Shown: positions 56,830 to 64,000 of the stretch, piece after piece
Numbering within the stretch: position 1 is the first letter of the stretch
How the letters are laid out: each line of letters opens with the position of its first letter
Assembly (NCBI RefSeq): GCF_037023755.1
Contig: NZ_CP146100.1
Location: 1,304,501-1,368,500 of the forward strand
Direction: 5' to 3'
DNA: 64,000 nucleotides
Source of the DNA: Saccharopolyspora sp. SCSIO 74807
GTDB lineage: Bacteria; Actinomycetota; Actinomycetes; Mycobacteriales; Pseudonocardiaceae
Translations under genes and position numbers: made by a program
The notes under the pieces: model-generated
Databases searched by the model: none
Told to the model about the DNA's origin: nothing
Seen by the model: only the letters and a program-made list of their open reading frames with translations

Positions 56830-57470
56830 CAGTTCCCCCTGATCAACGCCAGGGCCTCGGACCGCGACGAAGCCGACGTGCGGAACACGCCGCGCACCGC
56901 CGAAGTGGTCGTGGTCGACCCGGCCTTGCGCACGCCGCGCATCCCCATGCACAGGTGCTCGGCGTCGACCACCACGATCACGCCGCGCGGTTCGAGTTTG
57001 CGCACCAGGGCGTCGGCGACCTGCGAAGTCAGCCGCTCCTGCACCTGCGGGCGCTTCGCGTACAGATCCACCAGCCGGGCCAGCTTGGACAGCCCGGTCA
57101 CCCGGCCCTTCTCGTTCGGGATGTAGCCGATGTGCGCGACCCCGTGGAACGGCAGCAGGTGGTGCTCGCACTGCGAGTACATCGGGATGTCGCGCACCAG
57201 CACGAGTTCCTCGTGCGCTTCGTCGAAGGTGCGGTCGAGCACCTCGTCCGGGTCGGTGTAGAGGCCCGCGAACAGTTCCTGGTACGCCCGCGCCACCCGG
57301 GACGGGGTTTCCCGCAGGCCCTCCCGGTCCGGGTCCTCACCGGCGGCGAGCAGCAGTTCCCGGATCGCCGCCTGCGCCCGCTCGTGGTCGAAGCGGGGGT
57401 GTTCGAACGTCGTCGCGGACGGCCGGAAGTCGTCCTCCGACCCGGCTTGCTCACCGAGACTGCTGATCAC
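56829..57470 (-). CDS. folE: GTP cyclohydrolase I
   Basis: A 213-residue zinc enzyme that opens the folate pathway from GTP. Zinc ligands are in [20 protein letters not shown] and the C-terminal [16 protein letters not shown]; the decamer interface helix and [20 protein letters not shown] are intact. GTG 57470 is preceded by GGAGG. It begins the folE-folP-folB cluster directly downstream of the ftsH terminator hairpin. Confidence 0.96.
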   Translation of the reverse strand: MISSLGEQAGSEDDFRPSATTFEHPRFDHERAQAAIRELLLAAGEDPDREGLRETPSRVARAYQELFAGLYTDPDEVLDRTFDEAHEELVLVRDIPMYSQCEHHLLPFHGVAHIGYIPNEKGRVTGLSKLARLVDLYAKRPQVQERLTSQVADALVRKLEPRGVIVVVDAEHLCMGMRGVRKAGSTTTTSAVRGVFRTSASSRSEALALIRGN

Positions 57471-57498
57471 TGGTCGTTCCTCCACCGGTTCGGCCGCA

Positions 57499-57533
57499 CC
57501 GATGGGGGCACCGGCGTGCGGTGCCCCCATCGG
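57499..57533 (-). terminator. ftsH terminator hairpin
   Basis: A perfect 15-bp stem, CCGATGGGGGCACCG (57499-57513) with CGGTGCCCCCATCGG (57519-57533), and loop GCGTG, 46 bp after the ftsH stop and 28 bp ahead of folE. It would limit read-through from ftsH into the folate genes. Confidence 0.75.
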
Positions 57534-57579
57534 CGTTGCTCGTGCACCGGCTCGATTCCTCGACGCGCGGCCGTCGTGC

Positions 57580-60138
57580 TCAGCGGGACGTGCCGCCGCC
57601 GCCCGATTCGTCTCCCCGGTCCGTCCGGTTCGGGTCCTCGCCCGCGGGCGGGGACTGCGCCGAGTTCTGCTCGGTCCCGGACCGGTTGGCCTGGTCCTGC
57701 GCACCCGAAGCGTTCTGGCCTTCGGCCGTGCCGGGCTGCTGGTTCCCCGGCTGCTGGCTGCCGTACTGCTGGCTGGCCGGCTGCTGGGGCTGTTGCCCGC
57801 CGTACTGCTCACCCGGACCGGCCGTGGGCTGCTGGCGTTCCCAGGACGGAACCCACTGGTAGGGCTGCTGCTGTCCAGCCGGCTGCTGCCCGCCCGGCGC
57901 GACACCGCCGGACGCCGTGGCCGGGCTCCACCCGGGCGGAGCGCCGTAGTTCGGCGGCACGCCGTGCGGCAGCTGCTGGCCCTGCGGAGGCTGGCCCTGC
58001 TGTGGGTACTGCCCGCCCTGCGGTTGCTGCCCCTGCTGGTACTGGCCCTGCGGGTACTGGCCCTGCTGCGGGTTCGGGAACTGGACGGTGCCCTGATTCT
58101 GCTGGTCGTACTGCTGGTTCTGCTGCGCACCCGGGACCGCGCCCGCGGGCACCGAACCGTTCTGCTGACCGGCACTGACCGGCGTGGGCTCGGCCTCCGG
58201 CGGGGGCCACGGCTCGCCGCGCTCGATCGCCTGCTCGCCAGGGGTCTTGATCGGCGGCTTCTCCGACGGGGTGCGCCCGCCGAAGTCGTTGAACGCGGTG
58301 ATCCGCGGCCGCTTCTCCACCCGGGAGAAGATCCGCTCCAGGTCCTTGCGGACCAGCGTCTCCTTCTCCAGGACCTCCATCACGAGGTCGTCGAGGACGT
58401 CGCGGTAGGTGTTGAGCACCTCCCACGCCTCGGTGTGCGCGGCCTCGATGAGCTTGCGCACCTCCTCGTCGATCTCGTGCGCGACCTCCAGCGAGTAGTT
58501 CGGCTGCTGCCCGGCGGAACGGCCCAGGAACGGGTCGCCCTCCTCCTTGCCGTACTTGACCGCGCCGAGGCGGGCGGTCATGCCGTACTCGGTGACCATC
58601 GCGCGGGCGATCTTGGTCGCCTGCTCGATGTCGCTGGAGGCACCGGTGGTCGGCTCGTGGAACACCAGCTCCTCGGCGGAGCGTCCGCCGAGCGCGAAGA
58701 CCAGCCGCCCGATCATCTCCGAGCGGGTCATCATGTCCTTGTCGTCCTCGGGAACGACCAAGGCGTGCCCACCGGTCCGGCCGCGCGGCAGGATCGTGAG
58801 CTTGTAGACCGGCTCCACGTCCGGCATCGCCCACGCGGCGAGTGCGTGCCCGCCCTCGTGATAAGCGGTGATCTTCTTGTCCCGCTCCGAAATGATCTTG
58901 CTCTTGCGCCGCGGGCCGCCGATCACGCGGTCCACCGACTCCTCCAGGGCGGCGGCGGTGATCAGCTGGCCGTTCTCCCTGGCGGTGAGCAGCGCGGCCT
59001 CGTTGACCACGTTCTCCAGGTCCGCGCCGGAGAACCCGACGGTGCGCTTGGCCAGGCCTTCCATGTCCGCGTCCCCGGCGAGCGGCTTGCCCTTGGAGTG
59101 CACGCCCAGGATCGCGCGGCGGCCCCGCAGGTCCGGCGCCGAAACCGGGATCTGCCGGTCGAACCGGCCCGGCCGCAGCAGCGCCGGGTCCAGGATGTCC
59201 GGGCGGTTCGTCGCCGCGATCAGGATGATCCCGCCGCGGGAGTCGAACCCGTCCATCTCCACCAGCAGCTGGTTGAGCGTCTGCTCCCGCTCGTCGTGCC
59301 CGCCGCCGAGCCCGGCGCCGCGCTGGCGGCCGACCGCGTCGATCTCGTCGACGAACACGATGCACGGCGCGTTCTGCTTGGCCTGCTCGAACAGGTCGCG
59401 GACGCGGGAGGCGCCGACACCGACGAACATCTCCACGAAGTCCGAACCGGAGATCGAGTAGAACGGCACGCCCGCCTCACCGGCGACGGCCCGCGCCAGC
59501 AGCGTCTTACCGGTGCCGGGCGGCCCGTACAGCAGCACGCCCTTCGGGATCTTCGCGCCGAGCGCCTGGTAGCGCGCCGGGTAGGAGAGGAAGTCCTTGA
59601 TCTCGTGCAGCTCTTCGACGGCCTCGTCGGCACCGGCGACGTCGCCGAACAGCGTCTTGGGCATGTCCTTGGTGAGCTGCTTGGCCTTGGACTTGCCGAA
59701 GTTCAACACCCGGTTGCCGCCGCCCTGGACGTTGTTCATCATCCACATCAGCAGCAGCACCAGCAGGCCGATCGGCACCAGGTAGATCAGCATCTGCATC
59801 CAGAGCGAATCCTGGGTGACCTGGGTGTTCCAGCTGCCGACGCCGGCCTGGCGGATCTCGTTGACCACCGCGTCGGTGGAGCCCGCGGGGTACTGGGTCG
59901 TCAGCATCGAGCTGCCGTCGAAGCTCTGGCCGGGCTTCATGGTCAGCAGCACGCGCTGTTCTTTGTCCTGGATGGTCGCTTCGGAGACCTTGCCTTCGGA
60001 GATCTGCTGAAGCGCTTGGGAGGTGGAGACCGGGTGGTAGCCCCGGGTCTCGTCCATGATCACGCTGAGGCCCCACATCAGCGCGAACACCGCCAGGATC
60101 CAAAGCAGCGGGTTACGGAGCAGGCGCTTTCGGTCCAT
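57580..60138 (-). CDS. ftsH: ATP-dependent zinc metalloprotease FtsH
   Basis: An 852-residue membrane AAA+ protease. Two N-terminal helices ([18 protein letters not shown] and [19 protein letters not shown]) flank an extracytoplasmic domain. The AAA domain shows [33 protein letters not shown] and the [21 protein letters not shown]; the protease site is HEGGHA (HExGH). The C-terminal 200 residues are a long Gln/Gly/Pro-rich disordered tail with [14 protein letters not shown]-like repeats, longer than in E. coli but usual in this lineage. It degrades unassembled membrane proteins. Confidence 0.97.
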   Translation of the reverse strand: MDRKRLLRNPLLWILAVFALMWGLSVIMDETRGYHPVSTSQALQQISEGKVSEATIQDKEQRVLLTMKPGQSFDGSSMLTTQYPAGSTDAVVNEIRQAGVGSWNTQVTQDSLWMQMLIYLVPIGLLVLLLMWMMNNVQGGGNRVLNFGKSKAKQLTKDMPKTLFGDVAGADEAVEELHEIKDFLSYPARYQALGAKIPKGVLLYGPPGTGKTLLARAVAGEAGVPFYSISGSDFVEMFVGVGASRVRDLFEQAKQNAPCIVFVDEIDAVGRQRGAGLGGGHDEREQTLNQLLVEMDGFDSRGGIILIAATNRPDILDPALLRPGRFDRQIPVSAPDLRGRRAILGVHSKGKPLAGDADMEGLAKRTVGFSGADLENVVNEAALLTARENGQLITAAALEESVDRVIGGPRRKSKIISERDKKITAYHEGGHALAAWAMPDVEPVYKLTILPRGRTGGHALVVPEDDKDMMTRSEMIGRLVFALGGRSAEELVFHEPTTGASSDIEQATKIARAMVTEYGMTARLGAVKYGKEEGDPFLGRSAGQQPNYSLEVAHEIDEEVRKLIEAAHTEAWEVLNTYRDVLDDLVMEVLEKETLVRKDLERIFSRVEKRPRITAFNDFGGRTPSEKPPIKTPGEQAIERGEPWPPPEAEPTPVSAGQQNGSVPAGAVPGAQQNQQYDQQNQGTVQFPNPQQGQYPQGQYQQGQQPQGGQYPQQGQPPQGQQLPHGVPPNYGAPPGWSPATASGGVAPGGQQPAGQQQPYQWVPSWERQQPTAGPGEQYGGQQPQQPASQQYGSQQPGNQQPGTAEGQNASGAQDQANRSGTEQNSAQSPPAGEDPNRTDRGDESGGGGTSR

Positions 60139-60362
60139 TCACTTGCGGCCGACGGATTCGGCCTCGACCCTCCCTGACTTCACCTCGGGCAACGGCACCG
60201 GTGAACGGCGCACGCACGAACCGTCGCCGCCGTCAACCCCCTCGAACCAGCGTACCGGCCGCCACGAGTGCGCGACCACGCCGCGAGCCGTGCAGTCAGA
60301 CCAGCCTACTCTTGGCCGGAACCGGATCTTTCGCGCGGCCGTTCCCGCCCGCCGGTGCGGCG

Positions 60363-60920
60363 TCACAGCCCCGAGGTGTAGACCTTCGGGTCCAAGGAGC
60401 CGATGTAGGGCAGGTCGCGGTAGCGCTCGGCGAAGTCCAGCCCGTAGCCCACGACGAACTCGTTCGGGATGTCGAACCCGACGTAGCGGACCGGCACGTC
60501 CACCTGCACCGCGTCCGGCTTGCGCAGCAGCGTGCACACCTCCAGGGAGGCGGGGTTGCGCGAAGCCAGGTTCTTCAGCAGCCAGGACAGCGTCAGCCCG
60601 GAGTCGATGATGTCCTCCACGATCAGCACCTGGCGGCCCGCGATGTCCCGGTCCAGGTCCTTGAGGATCCGCACGACGCCGGACGACGAGGTCGAGGAGC
60701 CGTACGAGCTGACCGCCATGAACTCCAGCTGGGCGGGCTGCGGCAGCGCCCGCGCCAGGTCGGTCATGACCATCACCGCACCCTTGAGCACTCCCACCAG
60801 CAGCAGGTCCCCGCCCGGGGCGTCCCGGTAGTCCTCGGAGATCTGCTTGGCCAACTCGGCCGTCTTGTCCTTGATCTGCTGCTCGGTGATGAGCACTGAA
60901 GCGATGTCGCCGTCGTACAC
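60363..60920 (-). CDS. hpt: Hypoxanthine phosphoribosyltransferase
   Basis: A 185-residue purine-salvage enzyme. The PRPP-binding motif is [20 protein letters not shown], with the flexible-loop segment [20 protein letters not shown] and the purine-site block [19 protein letters not shown]. The GTG start is 33 bp downstream of tilS. Order tilS-hpt-ftsH is conserved across many bacteria, and this matches Rv3625c-Rv3624c-Rv3610c in relative order. Confidence 0.96.
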   Translation of the reverse strand: MYDGDIASVLITEQQIKDKTAELAKQISEDYRDAPGGDLLLVGVLKGAVMVMTDLARALPQPAQLEFMAVSSYGSSTSSSGVVRILKDLDRDIAGRQVLIVEDIIDSGLTLSWLLKNLASRNPASLEVCTLLRKPDAVQVDVPVRYVGFDIPNEFVVGYGLDFAERYRDLPYIGSLDPKVYTSGL

Positions 60921-60953
60921 GGCCCGGCTTCCCCTCTCCTGTTGGGCGCACGT

Positions 60954-61985
60954 TCACCCGCCGCTCAACCGTTCGGCGGTTCCTCGTCCACCACGTTCCA
61001 CCTGAAGCCTGCCATGCGTCCGGCGCAGCACAAAGTTGCCCGGCAGAGCGTGACCACCCTGTCCCCGCCAGTCACCGATCAGGGCGTCCGCGGACCGCAG
61101 ATGGGCGTCCGAGAGCTCGGCGACGCCCTGCTGCAGCAACCAACCGCGCAGCACCCGGCGCCGCACCGCGGGCGGTTCGGCTGCCAGCGCCGTCGCGTCG
61201 AGCGCGCCCGCGAGCTCGACCCGGCCGCGCACTCGTGCCGCGACCGCGTCCAGCGCGTCCACGTCCTCGCGCAGCTGGCGGGCCGTGCGGGCCAACGCCG
61301 GTGCGACGCCGCCCTGCAGCACTTCCTCCAGCAGCGGGAGCACTTCCCCGCGCAGCCGGACGCGGGTGAACCTGCCGTCGCTGTTGTGCGGGTCCTGCCA
61401 CGGCACCAGGCCGAGTTCGGCGCAGGAACGGGCCGTGGTCTCCCTGGTGATCTCCAGCAGCGGCCGCGCCCAGGGTTCGTCCCACGCGCGCATCCCGGCC
61501 AGCGAACGAGCTCCCGAACCGCGTCCCAATCCCAGCAGCACCGTCTCGGCCTGATCGTCCAGCGTGTGCCCGAGCAGCACCATCGACCCGTCCGGCCGCG
61601 CCCGCTCCAGCGCCTCGTACCGCGCGCGGCGAGCGGCGGCCTCCGTGCCGCCTGCACCGCTCACCCGCACCGGCAGTACTTGCACGTCCGGGAAATCCAG
61701 TGCCCGCAACTGGTCGGCAGCCGTCGAAGCCACCTCTGCGGATTCCTCCTGCAACCCGTGGTCCACGACCACTCCGCGCAGCGAGCGACCTTCGCGGGCC
61801 GCCACGTGCGAAGCGGCGGCGGCGAGCGCGAGCGAGTCGGCGCCACCGGAACACGCCACCACCAGCGGGGCCGCGTTTCCGGCCGCGGCGAGAAAGCGGC
61901 GCAGCGCCGTTCGCACGGCCAGAGTCGCCTGGCCTGCGAAGCGGCTGGCGCCGTCGGCCGCGGGGCCGGGGAACGCGGAGGTCAC
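60954..61985 (-). CDS. tilS: tRNA(Ile)-lysidine synthase
   Basis: A 343-residue N-type ATP pyrophosphatase that converts the C34 wobble base of tRNA-Ile2 (CAU) to lysidine. The PP-loop is VVACSGGADSLALAAAA, followed by GVVVDHGLQEES and LLGHTLDDQAETVLLGLGRG, with the C-terminal substrate domains short as in most actinobacteria. GTG 61985 is chosen as the only suitable codon before the conserved domain. Clustering with hpt is widespread. Confidence 0.94.
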   Translation of the reverse strand: MTSAFPGPAADGASRFAGQATLAVRTALRRFLAAAGNAAPLVVACSGGADSLALAAAASHVAAREGRSLRGVVVDHGLQEESAEVASTAADQLRALDFPDVQVLPVRVSGAGGTEAAARRARYEALERARPDGSMVLLGHTLDDQAETVLLGLGRGSGARSLAGMRAWDEPWARPLLEITRETTARSCAELGLVPWQDPHNSDGRFTRVRLRGEVLPLLEEVLQGGVAPALARTARQLREDVDALDAVAARVRGRVELAGALDATALAAEPPAVRRRVLRGWLLQQGVAELSDAHLRSADALIGDWRGQGGHALPGNFVLRRTHGRLQVERGGRGTAERLSGG

Positions 61986-62019
61986 GACAACATTGTGCGG
62001 GGCGCGGCGACAGCCGCTG

Positions 62020-63138
62020 TCAGCCGTGCACGCGGCGCAGCCACGACGGCGGATCCGAGATCTCGGCGCGCGTCGGCAGCTGCTCCGGCGACGTCCACAC
62101 CGCGTTGAACCCGTCCATGCCCACCTCGCGCACGACGTGCCGGGTGAACGCAGCACCCTCCGCGTACTGCCGCATCTTCGCGTCCACCCCTAGCAGGCTG
62201 CGCAGCAGCCGGTCCAGCAATCCGCCACCGTTGCGGCGCTCGGTGAACCTGCGGCGGATGGTGGCCACGCTGGGCACCACCTCCGGCCCGACGGCGTCCA
62301 TCACGTGATCGGCGTGGCCTTCCAGCAGCGTGGACAGCGCGAGGATGCGGTCCAGCGCCGCCCGCTGCTCAGGCCCCTGCAGCAGCTCGACCACGCCGAG
62401 CACCCCCGGGCTCGACTCCGTCCCGGCCCGCGGCCCGCGCAGCACCGACGGCAACCGCCGCAGCAGCTCGACCAGCGACGAGTCCATGTCCGAGAGCAGC
62501 ACCCCGAGACTCTGCGCGAAGTGCTCCCGCAGCCACGGAACCGCGTTGAACTGCAGCCGGTGCGTCGACTCGTGCAGGCACACCCACATCACGAAGTCGT
62601 CCGCGGGCACGTCCAACGCCCGCTGCGCGGCCACGATGTTCGGCGCCACCAGCAGCAGCCGCCCGGGACGCGTGCCGCGGGAACTCGGCAGGAACGGGTC
62701 GTACTGCCCGAGGACCTTCGTGCCCAGGTACGACAGCACGAGTCCGGTTTGCAGCCCGGCGCCGCGCGCACCGAGGCCGCTGAGCAGATCAGCGCCGAGC
62801 GCGCCGGGACGACCGGCCGAGCGCAGCGCCACACCGGTCAACTCGGACAGCCCGTGCGCGGCCGCGCGCACCCATTCCGGCCGGTCGACCACATCGCCCT
62901 GCAACACCGGCAGGTCCAGGCCCAAGCCGGTCAGTTCGCGCACGTGCGACTCCGCCGCGACGCTGGCCCGCCGCAGATCGCGCACCGCGCGGTCCGCTTC
63001 TTCCCGAGGCACGTCCGGGCCGCTGGACATCAGCCGGGCCGCGGTCGCCGCGGCCAGGTCCCAATCCAGCGTGCGATCCGCTCCGGTCGAGCCGTTGTCG
63101 GGAGTGCTCGGCGGCAAAGTGGCGGATCGCGAAGTCAC
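62020..63138 (-). CDS. Zinc-dependent metalloprotease (DUF2342 type)
   Basis: A 372-residue protein with the family zinc motif HEXXH as VCLHESTHRLQF (residues about 190-195) and a downstream conserved Glu in LLEGHADHVMDAVG. Other family blocks are VLSYLGTKVLGQYDPFLP and RLLLVAPNIVAAQRALDVPA. It matches the Rv3626c family, whose substrate is unknown; a coenzyme F420-related assignment sometimes given is not supported here. GTG 63138 is the start. A short repeat cluster (63158-63247) lies just upstream. Confidence 0.9.
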   Translation of the reverse strand: MTSRSATLPPSTPDNGSTGADRTLDWDLAAATAARLMSSGPDVPREEADRAVRDLRRASVAAESHVRELTGLGLDLPVLQGDVVDRPEWVRAAAHGLSELTGVALRSAGRPGALGADLLSGLGARGAGLQTGLVLSYLGTKVLGQYDPFLPSSRGTRPGRLLLVAPNIVAAQRALDVPADDFVMWVCLHESTHRLQFNAVPWLREHFAQSLGVLLSDMDSSLVELLRRLPSVLRGPRAGTESSPGVLGVVELLQGPEQRAALDRILALSTLLEGHADHVMDAVGPEVVPSVATIRRRFTERRNGGGLLDRLLRSLLGVDAKMRQYAEGAAFTRHVVREVGMDGFNAVWTSPEQLPTRAEISDPPSWLRRVHG

Positions 63139-63157
63139 AGCACCGACCGTACCCCCG

Positions 63158-63247
63158 GTGCCCTGCGCACCGACACTTCCGCGCGCTGCGCAGCGACATT
63201 CCACGTGCAGGGCACGGACACTCCCACGTGCAGCGCACGGAACCCGC
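63158..63247. repeat. Cluster of about four imperfect 23-bp repeats
   Basis: Units begin at 63158, 63183, 63205 and 63228. The clearest are GTGCAGGGCACGGACACTCC (63205) and GTGCAGCGCACGGAACCC (63228); the first two are more diverged (GTGCCCTGCGCACCGACACT; GCGCTGCGCAGCGACATTCC). They lie between dacB and the metalloprotease gene. Function unknown; the inner GTGC/GCAC pairs could form small hairpins. Confidence 0.5.
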
Positions 63248-63257
63248 GCGGAGCCGC

Positions 63258-64000
63258 TCAGCGGCAGCCGCACTCCCGCAACGCGGAGGCGACCTTGTCC
63301 AGCGCGGGACGCAGCACGCCGGAGCTTCCGGTGTGGTTGGACATGAACGCGAACACCAGCAACCGGCCGTCCCGGGTGACCACCGACCCGGCCAAGCCGT
63401 TCGCCCCGTCCAGCGTGCCGGTCTTCGCCCGGACCCATCCGCGACCGGAGCTGTCCGCGTACCGGTCGCCGAGGCTGCCGGAACCGCCCGCCACCGGCAG
63501 CCCGGTCAGCAGCTCGCGCAGCTTCGCCGACTTGTCCGACGCCCCGCCGGTCGAGCCGGAACCGCCGTTCGCGTTCGCCCCGCCGGTCGAGTTCGCCGCG
63601 GCCAGCAGGTTGCCGAGCACCTTCGGCGGGATCTTGTCGTTGGTGGACAACCCGCTGCTGTCGTCCATCCGCACGCCGGTCAGGTCGAAACCGTTGCGCT
63701 GCAGCACTTCGCGCACCGCCTGGGTGGCGCCGGCGAACGACGGCTCGTTGCCGTTCTTGATGGCGACTTCCCTGCCGAGCGCTTCGGCCAGCACGTTGTC
63801 CGAGTGCAGCAGGGTCGTCTCGACCATCTTGCGCACCGTCGGCGATTCGACCTGGCCGAGGCTCTGCGCGTTCGGCCCGGCGCTGGCCTCCGAGACCGCC
63901 GAGGACGGCAGCCCGAGCAGCTTCGCGAGCTCCTGCCCCGTCTGCTGCGCCGGGGTTTCGGTGCGGGGGCTGTAGTCCTCCTTCGGATTCTTCCGCCCGC
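63258..64000 (-). CDS. dacB: D-alanyl-D-alanine carboxypeptidase/endopeptidase (PBP4, S13 family), 5' end beyond window
   Basis: The frame is open from the stop at 63258 to the right edge, so the N-terminal part, including the SxxK active serine, is outside. The two remaining penicillin-binding-protein motifs are visible: [12 protein letters not shown] (SxN) and [15 protein letters not shown] (KTG). A Gly/Ser/Asn-rich insertion ([16 protein letters not shown]) interrupts the C-terminal part. The enzyme trims peptidoglycan stem peptides. Next to the zinc metalloprotease gene, as Rv3627c is next to Rv3626c. Confidence 0.9.
   Translation of the reverse strand, partial: GRKNPKEDYSPRTETPAQQTGQELAKLLGLPSSAVSEASAGPNAQSLGQVESPTVRKMVETTLLHSDNVLAEALGREVAIKNGNEPSFAGATQAVREVLQRNGFDLTGVRMDDSSGLSTNDKIPPKVLGNLLAAANSTGGANANGGSGSTGGASDKSAKLRELLTGLPVAGGSGSLGDRYADSSGRGWVRAKTGTLDGANGLAGSVVTRDGRLLVFAFMSNHTGSSGVLRPALDKVASALRECGCR

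Overview
The window is high-GC, gene-dense actinobacterial DNA. Housekeeping gene order from the rlmB/cysS block to the D-alanyl-D-alanine carboxypeptidase at the right edge follows the Mycobacterium tuberculosis Rv3579c-Rv3627c interval: rlmB, cysS, ispF, ispD, carD, lpqE-like, radA, mutY, mhuD, clpC, lsr2, coaX, panD, panC, DUF2520, DUF6779-like, DUF3180, folK, folB, folP, folE, ftsH, hpt, tilS, zinc metalloprotease, dacB. DUF397/DUF5753 genes, a NACHT protein and many GTG/TTG starts suggest a non-mycolate filamentous relative, probably Pseudonocardiaceae (Saccharopolyspora-like). The genus is an inference.

Layout. 1-9.5 kb: a truncated VOC protein, tRNA-Thr(UGU), a ThrE-type exporter, and a trehalose/sugar locus (otsA, an otsB fused to a GH15 hydrolase, a LacI regulator, a shared-type sugar ABC ATPase) with stacked palindromes between the last two genes. 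9.5-13.3 kb: remains of a helicase gene, a zinc ABC transporter (znuABC) and a K+ channel. 13.3-16.6 kb: an AlgI/AlgX-like O-acetylation operon that includes a GNAT gene. 16.8-24.1 kb: rlmB-cysS and ispF-ispD-carD, with a HAD gene, a frameshifted NACHT NTPase and a small membrane protein between cysS and ispF. 24.4-28.9 kb: lipoprotein, radA, membrane protein, mutY and a 2H phosphoesterase; disA is absent from its usual place after radA. 29-36 kb: an ABC/YhgE pair, MhuD, Sir2, an EEP-family enzyme and a DrrAB exporter. 36-38.9 kb: an AfsR-like fragment, a DnaA-box cluster, DedA, and two DUF397 genes with a truncated regulator. 38.9-46.1 kb: clpC, an iron-siderophore uptake operon under an IdeR-type box, and lsr2. 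46.8-64 kb: pantothenate, folate, ftsH-hpt-tilS and cell-wall genes.

How it fits together. Pantothenate (coaX, panD, panC) and folate (folE, folP, folB, folK) genes lie in one-direction clusters with short overlaps. Zinc and iron uptake operons carry metalloregulator-like upstream sites. The trehalose locus couples synthesis (OtsA, OtsB) to a hydrolase and sugar-transport functions.

The least explained signals are: a 51-nt stem-loop repeat present four times with fixed length; five DnaA-box-like 9-mers in 72 bp far from any dnaA; and conserved-synteny gaps (disA, lysS) filled by noncoding DNA.
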